A stretch of 64,000 nucleotides of DNA. Origin: VAZQ01 sp963821505. Its GTDB lineage: Bacteria > Pseudomonadota > Alphaproteobacteria > Rhizobiales > Xanthobacteraceae. Under the pieces are notes generated by a model. That model had not been told where the DNA came from and ran no database searches. It saw nothing but the letters and a program-made list of their open reading frames with translations. Below are positions 60,818-64,000 of this stretch, piece by piece. The first letter of the stretch is position 1, and every line of letters starts with the position of its first letter. The stretch covers positions 46,134 through 110,133 of the forward strand of contig CAWGEH010000023.1 in assembly GCA_963821505.1 (NCBI GenBank), given 5' to 3'. The position numbers were made by a program, and so were the translations under genes.

Positions 60818-62068
60818 GTGGCCGCCAAAAATCATCGCCAATGGCTCGCCGAGCCAAATCTGAAGCGGAACGAGTGGGTCGACAGCCGGATTTATTCGGA
60901 TCCGCAGATCTTCGAAGAAGAGCTCGAGAAAATCTTCAAAAAGACCTGGATACCCGTCTGTCACGAATCCGAGCTGCCGAATGCCTACGATTTCCGCACC
61001 ACCTCGATCGCGCGCGAGCCGATCATCGTCTGCCGCGGGCCGGACAACGTGGTTCGCGCCTTTCTGAACGTGTGTCCCCATCGCGGCATGATCATCGAGC
61101 GCCGTCCGGCCGGCAGCTTCCTCGAAGGCGAGCCTTCGGGAAATCCCAAGCGCATGACCTGCATGTTTCACGCCTGGCAGTACGACATGCGCGGCAACTG
61201 CGTCTACATCAGCCGCGAGAAGGAAGGTTTCCAGGATCGCTTGTGCAAAGAGGACGTCGGTCTGCGCCGCTTGCGTTGCGAAGTGAAGTTCGGCGGATTC
61301 GTCTGGGTCAATCTCGACGACAATCCGACGGTGTCGCTGGAGGAATGGGCGGCGCCGGCGTTCGAATGCCTGCGCAAGACGCTCGATGCCGAGCCGATGG
61401 AAGTGTTCCACTATCACAAGGCGATCGTGAACGCGAACTACAAGCTGTGGCACGATACCAATTGCGAATTCTATCACGATTTCATGCACTATCATAACCG
61501 CGTGACCGGCTTCAACGACGCCTACTTCGCCCGCAAGAACGAAGCGTTCGATCACGGCCACATCGTCGTCGGCACGTTTGAGGTCAACTACGAGAAGTAC
61601 GAAGGGTTCGACAGCCGCGCGGCGCTCTCGTTCCCGCACCTACCGCCGAACCAGTGGTACATGATCGACATGTTCCCCGGCATGAATTTCAACCTGCGCG
61701 GTTCGGCGCTGCGTTGCGACATCGTGACGCCGCTCGGTCCCGACAAGGTGATGATCGAATTCCGCGGCCTCGGGCTCAAGCGTGATACCCCGCAGGAGCG
61801 GCAAACACGCATCAATCACCACAACTCGATCTGGGGCCCGTTCGGGCGCAACCTGCATGAAGATCTAATCGGCGTGCAGGGTCAGGGCACGACCATGCTG
61901 ACCGGCGCTGAGCCGCGCCGCATTCTCCATGGCCGCCACGAGAACCAGACCATCCATGACGAGAACGGCATGCGCCACTATTACGTCGAGTGGGGCCGCT
62001 GGATGAACCGGATGCCGAGCCAACCGGACCAGCCGTTCTCGGAATCGGTGGCGGTTGCCGCCGAGTAG
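60818..62068 (+). CDS. msmA: Rieske oxygenase alpha subunit, methanesulfonate monooxygenase-like
   Basis: 416 residues from GTG 60818 (AGGAG upstream). The Rieske ligands are Cys86-x-His88 (NVCPHRG) and Cys115-x2-His118 (CMFHAWQ), separated by exactly 26 residues. Ordinary ring-hydroxylating oxygenases have 15-17; C-x-H-(26)-C-x2-H is the spacing reported for MsmA. The catalytic region is ANYKLWHDTNCEFYHDFMH: Glu217 lies where the bridging acid is expected and His220 plus His224 or His226 would bind the mononuclear iron. It would oxidise methanesulfonate to formaldehyde and sulfite. Followed by small subunit, Rieske ferredoxin and reductase genes, the msmABCD order. Confidence 0.85.
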   Translation: MAAKNHRQWLAEPNLKRNEWVDSRIYSDPQIFEEELEKIFKKTWIPVCHESELPNAYDFRTTSIAREPIIVCRGPDNVVRAFLNVCPHRGMIIERRPAGSFLEGEPSGNPKRMTCMFHAWQYDMRGNCVYISREKEGFQDRLCKEDVGLRRLRCEVKFGGFVWVNLDDNPTVSLEEWAAPAFECLRKTLDAEPMEVFHYHKAIVNANYKLWHDTNCEFYHDFMHYHNRVTGFNDAYFARKNEAFDHGHIVVGTFEVNYEKYEGFDSRAALSFPHLPPNQWYMIDMFPGMNFNLRGSALRCDIVTPLGPDKVMIEFRGLGLKRDTPQERQTRINHHNSIWGPFGRNLHEDLIGVQGQGTTMLTGAEPRRILHGRHENQTIHDENGMRHYYVEWGRWMNRMPSQPDQPFSESVAVAAE

Positions 62069-62190
62069 GCAGAGGGCTTGATCGGCGGATCGCTCCGCCG
62101 ATCGAGGCGCTTCGATTCGGCAAGCTGGCTCGCACGCGTCCCGATTGACGCCGATGCGCGTGCGGCAGTGCTTCCAAATGGGGATTGGCC

Positions 62191-62673
62191 GTGGACCCAT
62201 CCGCTCTTGTTCGTGACACGATTTATCGCTCCGCCCTGCTGCTCGATCGGCAGAACTGGAATGAGTGGCTCAGCCATTGCGACGAGACGTTTCAGTACGC
62301 GATCCGGTCGTGGAGCCCGGAAATCAAGAAGGACATGACCTATCTCGCGCTCGACCGGAACGGGCTCGCGAGCATGGTCAAGCTGCTGCCGAAGCATAAT
62401 AGCGATCATTCCCCGCTGACCCGACACACCTCCGTCTATACGGTCGACGTCGACGACGCGGCAAAATCGGCGAAGGCGGTGAGCTCGGTCATCGTCTATC
62501 AAAATCTCCTGGATGGCATCAATTCGCACATCGACGCCGGCGAAAGCCGCCTGTTCCTGGTCGGGAAATACATCGATACGTTCAAGCTCGAGAACGACAA
62601 GGCGACGTTTCTCAGTCGCGAAGTGCGGATCGAAAATCGGCGGTTGGACAAGGGCTCGCACTGGCCGATCTAA
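62191..62673 (+). CDS. msmB: Rieske oxygenase beta subunit (MsmB-like)
   Basis: 160 residues of the NTF2-like small subunit of ring-hydroxylating-type oxygenases: VRDTIYRSALLLDRQNWNEW, FQYAIRSWSPEIKKDM, LTRHTSVYTVDVDD and LVGKYIDTFKLENDKATFLS. Start GTG 62191 has GGGGA at a suitable distance; TTG 62185 is an alternative. It packs against the alpha subunit in an (alpha-beta)3 hexamer. It is somewhat shorter than I recall for MsmB (about 180). A 122-nt gap separates it from msmA. Confidence 0.8.
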   Translation: MDPSALVRDTIYRSALLLDRQNWNEWLSHCDETFQYAIRSWSPEIKKDMTYLALDRNGLASMVKLLPKHNSDHSPLTRHTSVYTVDVDDAAKSAKAVSSVIVYQNLLDGINSHIDAGESRLFLVGKYIDTFKLENDKATFLSREVRIENRRLDKGSHWPI

Positions 62674-62735
62674 TACCATCGGCGTTGCCGGCCGCCTCGC
62701 CGGCTGGCTGTGGCGGAATTGCAGAAGAAGCAAAA

Positions 62736-63101
62736 ATGGCGTGGAAGCGTATATGCGGGGCGCATGAAGTCGCCGAGAATTCGGTCAAGAAATTCGATGT
62801 CGACGGGATTTCAATCCTGGTGGTGAATTACGGCTCAGGCCATCGCGCCATTCCGCCGATCTGTCCGCACATGGAGGAGCCGCTGGAAGAGTCCGGCGTG
62901 GTCGTGCGCTGCGTCCTGACCTGTACGAAGCATTTGTGGGCGTGGAACCTGCAAACGCTGGAAATGCAGGGCGAGACGGAAAAGCCGCTCAAGATCTACG
63001 AAACCAAGCAGGAAGACGGAGCGATCCTGGCCGACATCGACGGCGAGCTCACCTACGAGTTCGAGTCCGAAGACGATATGGACGACGACTTCTTCAAGTA
63101 A
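62736..63101 (+). CDS. msmC: Rieske-type ferredoxin (MsmC-like)
   Basis: 121 residues. Rieske ligands Cys43-x-His45 (PPICPHMEE) and Cys63-x2-His66 (LTCTKHLWAW), here with normal 17-residue spacing. The C-terminus is a very acidic tail (EFESEDDMDDDFFK), unusual for this family and possibly a docking surface. It carries electrons from the reductase (63120) to the oxygenase. ATG 62736 has GAAGAAG upstream; the longer in-frame reading is not conserved in character. Confidence 0.87.
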   Translation: MAWKRICGAHEVAENSVKKFDVDGISILVVNYGSGHRAIPPICPHMEEPLEESGVVVRCVLTCTKHLWAWNLQTLEMQGETEKPLKIYETKQEDGAILADIDGELTYEFESEDDMDDDFFK

Positions 63102-63119
63102 CGACTGCCGTGGGTATCG

Positions 63120-64000
63120 ATGAAAATATCGGTCCAGAGCAAAAGCGGAGAGCTGGCCTTCGACTGCGATGCGCGGGAACCGATCCTGCATGCCGGCCTG
63201 CGCCAGGGCCTCAATCTGCCATACGAATGCGCGACAGGGACCTGCGGCACCTGTCGTGCCCGCCTGATGAGCGGGGACGTCGATGTCCGCTGGAAGGAAG
63301 CGCCGGGCGGCGCGCGGCTCAAGCCCGAGAAGGGCGATATTCTGATGTGCCAGACGCGGGCGCGCTCCGACTGCGTGCTGCGGGTGCCGTCCGAGCTCGT
63401 GGTCTCGCCGAAATCCCGTCCGCTGTCTCGCCGCGGCGTCATCCGCGGGATTCGCAGGCTGACCCGGGACGTGGCGCATTTCGAAGTGGAGCTGTCGGCG
63501 CCGATGACGTTCGAGGCCGGGCAGTTCGTGGTCATCGAAAGCGCGGATCTGCCGGGAGGCCGCGCCTACTCGATGGTCAATTTCGCAACCGATGTGAACC
63601 GGATCGCGCTGGTTCTCAAGCGCAAGCCGGGCGGGCGCTTTGGCGATTGGCTGTTCGACGAGCGGCACGGCGATCGGGACGTGGAGGTGTTCGGGCCGCT
63701 CGGGCGCGCCGTGTTCCGCCCGGAAGAAGACAAGAACATCGTTGCCATCGCGGGCGGTTCGGGGATCGCCGGCATGATGTCGATCCTGGAACGCGCCGTT
63801 CAGGCCGACTACTTTCGCGCTCACAAGGGGGCTGTGTTCTTCGGCGTGCGCACGTTGGCCGACGCGTTCTATCTCGACCGGCTCTCGAGCTATGTCGCGG
63901 CTTCGCACGGCAATCTCGACGTCACCATCGCGCTATCCGATGAAACCGCGGCGACGCGGTCGCATGCCGAGTTTGCGGCCCTCAAGCTTGCCAGCGGCAT
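63120..64000 (+). CDS. msmD: Oxygenase reductase with [2Fe-2S] ferredoxin and FAD/NAD domains (MsmD-like), truncated by window end
   Basis: 293 residues are visible. N-terminal plant-type ferredoxin domain: Cys37, Cys42, Cys45 (YECATGTCGTCRARL) and Cys77 (DILMCQTR). Then the ferredoxin-reductase-type FAD domain with GGRAYSMVNFA (R-x-Y-S motif) near 148 and the NAD-binding GGSGIAGMMSIL near 220. It transfers electrons from NADH through FAD and the cluster to the MsmC ferredoxin. It begins 18 nt after msmC. The C-terminus, perhaps 40-50 residues, lies outside the window. Confidence 0.88.
   Translation, partial: MKISVQSKSGELAFDCDAREPILHAGLRQGLNLPYECATGTCGTCRARLMSGDVDVRWKEAPGGARLKPEKGDILMCQTRARSDCVLRVPSELVVSPKSRPLSRRGVIRGIRRLTRDVAHFEVELSAPMTFEAGQFVVIESADLPGGRAYSMVNFATDVNRIALVLKRKPGGRFGDWLFDERHGDRDVEVFGPLGRAVFRPEEDKNIVAIAGGSGIAGMMSILERAVQADYFRAHKGAVFFGVRTLADAFYLDRLSSYVAASHGNLDVTIALSDETAATRSHAEFAALKLASG

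Noticed and set aside
1..64000. tRNA, rRNA, CRISPR arrays, IS elements and phage genes
   Set aside because: I looked for tRNA-like cloverleaf ends, regularly spaced direct repeats and transposase or integrase motifs and found none I could support.

Overview
The window is GC-rich DNA (I judge about two thirds G+C, not computed) with short intergenic gaps, many ATGA/GTGA stop-start overlaps and several families of palindromic intergenic repeats. Gene content (intracellular PHB depolymerase, a membrane-bound urate hydroxylase with a cytochrome c tail, many taurine/nitrate-type ABC importers and orphan Bug-type binding proteins) points to a free-living alphaproteobacterium, most likely of the Rhizobiales. 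This is inference from gene content and repeats; no rRNA or other phylogenetic marker is present. I see no tRNA, CRISPR array, IS element or phage gene.

Layout. 1-5 kb: GntR fragment, GST, PhaZ, then a biuret-amidohydrolase-like enzyme and an NCS2-type permease. 5-14.3 kb: an aromatic or carboxylic acid catabolic patch with two flavin monooxygenases, enoyl-CoA hydratase, a frameshifted acyl-CoA ligase, a UbiD decarboxylase and two orphan Bug-type binding proteins, one frameshifted. 14.3-20 kb: creatininase-family enzyme, FAD-linked oxidase, RidA, a two-subunit ThDP decarboxylase and a cytosine-deaminase-like amidohydrolase. 21-24 kb: ABC importer, divergent from XdhAB (24.4-28.1 kb). 28-30 kb: YadGH-like ABC-2 exporter. 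30.7-35.9 kb: six-gene operon of importer, luciferase-like monooxygenase and alpha/beta hydrolase. 36-41 kb: ABC importer with two paralogous binding proteins and a carbamoylsarcosine-amidase-like hydrolase. 41.1-47.4 kb: urate-to-ureide catabolism (OHCU decarboxylase-HIUase fusion, PuuE, PuuD, AllC-like and a second M20 enzyme). 47.6-55.4 kb: UPF0182 protein, 1-Cys peroxiredoxin, AraC regulator, AA_synth protein with an amidohydrolase, and GNAT, separated by near-identical 103-bp palindromic repeats. 55.4-64 kb: a five-gene sulfonate/nitrate-type importer divergent from a four-gene Rieske oxygenase operon matching methanesulfonate monooxygenase (msmABCD); the reductase runs off the window.

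How it fits together. XdhAB, PuuD, the HIUase/OHCU fusion, PuuE and AllC make a nearly complete route from hypoxanthine/xanthine to ureides, surrounded by importers and ureide- or biuret-type amidohydrolases. Sites matching the sigma-54 (RpoN) -24/-12 promoter lie upstream of the NCS2 permease and of one binding protein (both exact at all 11 core positions), with weaker matches before another binding protein, the AllC-like gene, the biuret-hydrolase-like gene and xdhA. My main hypothesis is that much of the window is a nitrogen-scavenging regulon. The second point of interest is the msm-like module: its alpha subunit has the unusual C-x-H-(26)-C-x2-H Rieske spacing, and its importer carries an in-frame amber codon and one ABC ATPase with a degenerate signature motif. 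Three genes in the window are broken (two frameshifts, one stop); these may be real decay or assembly errors.
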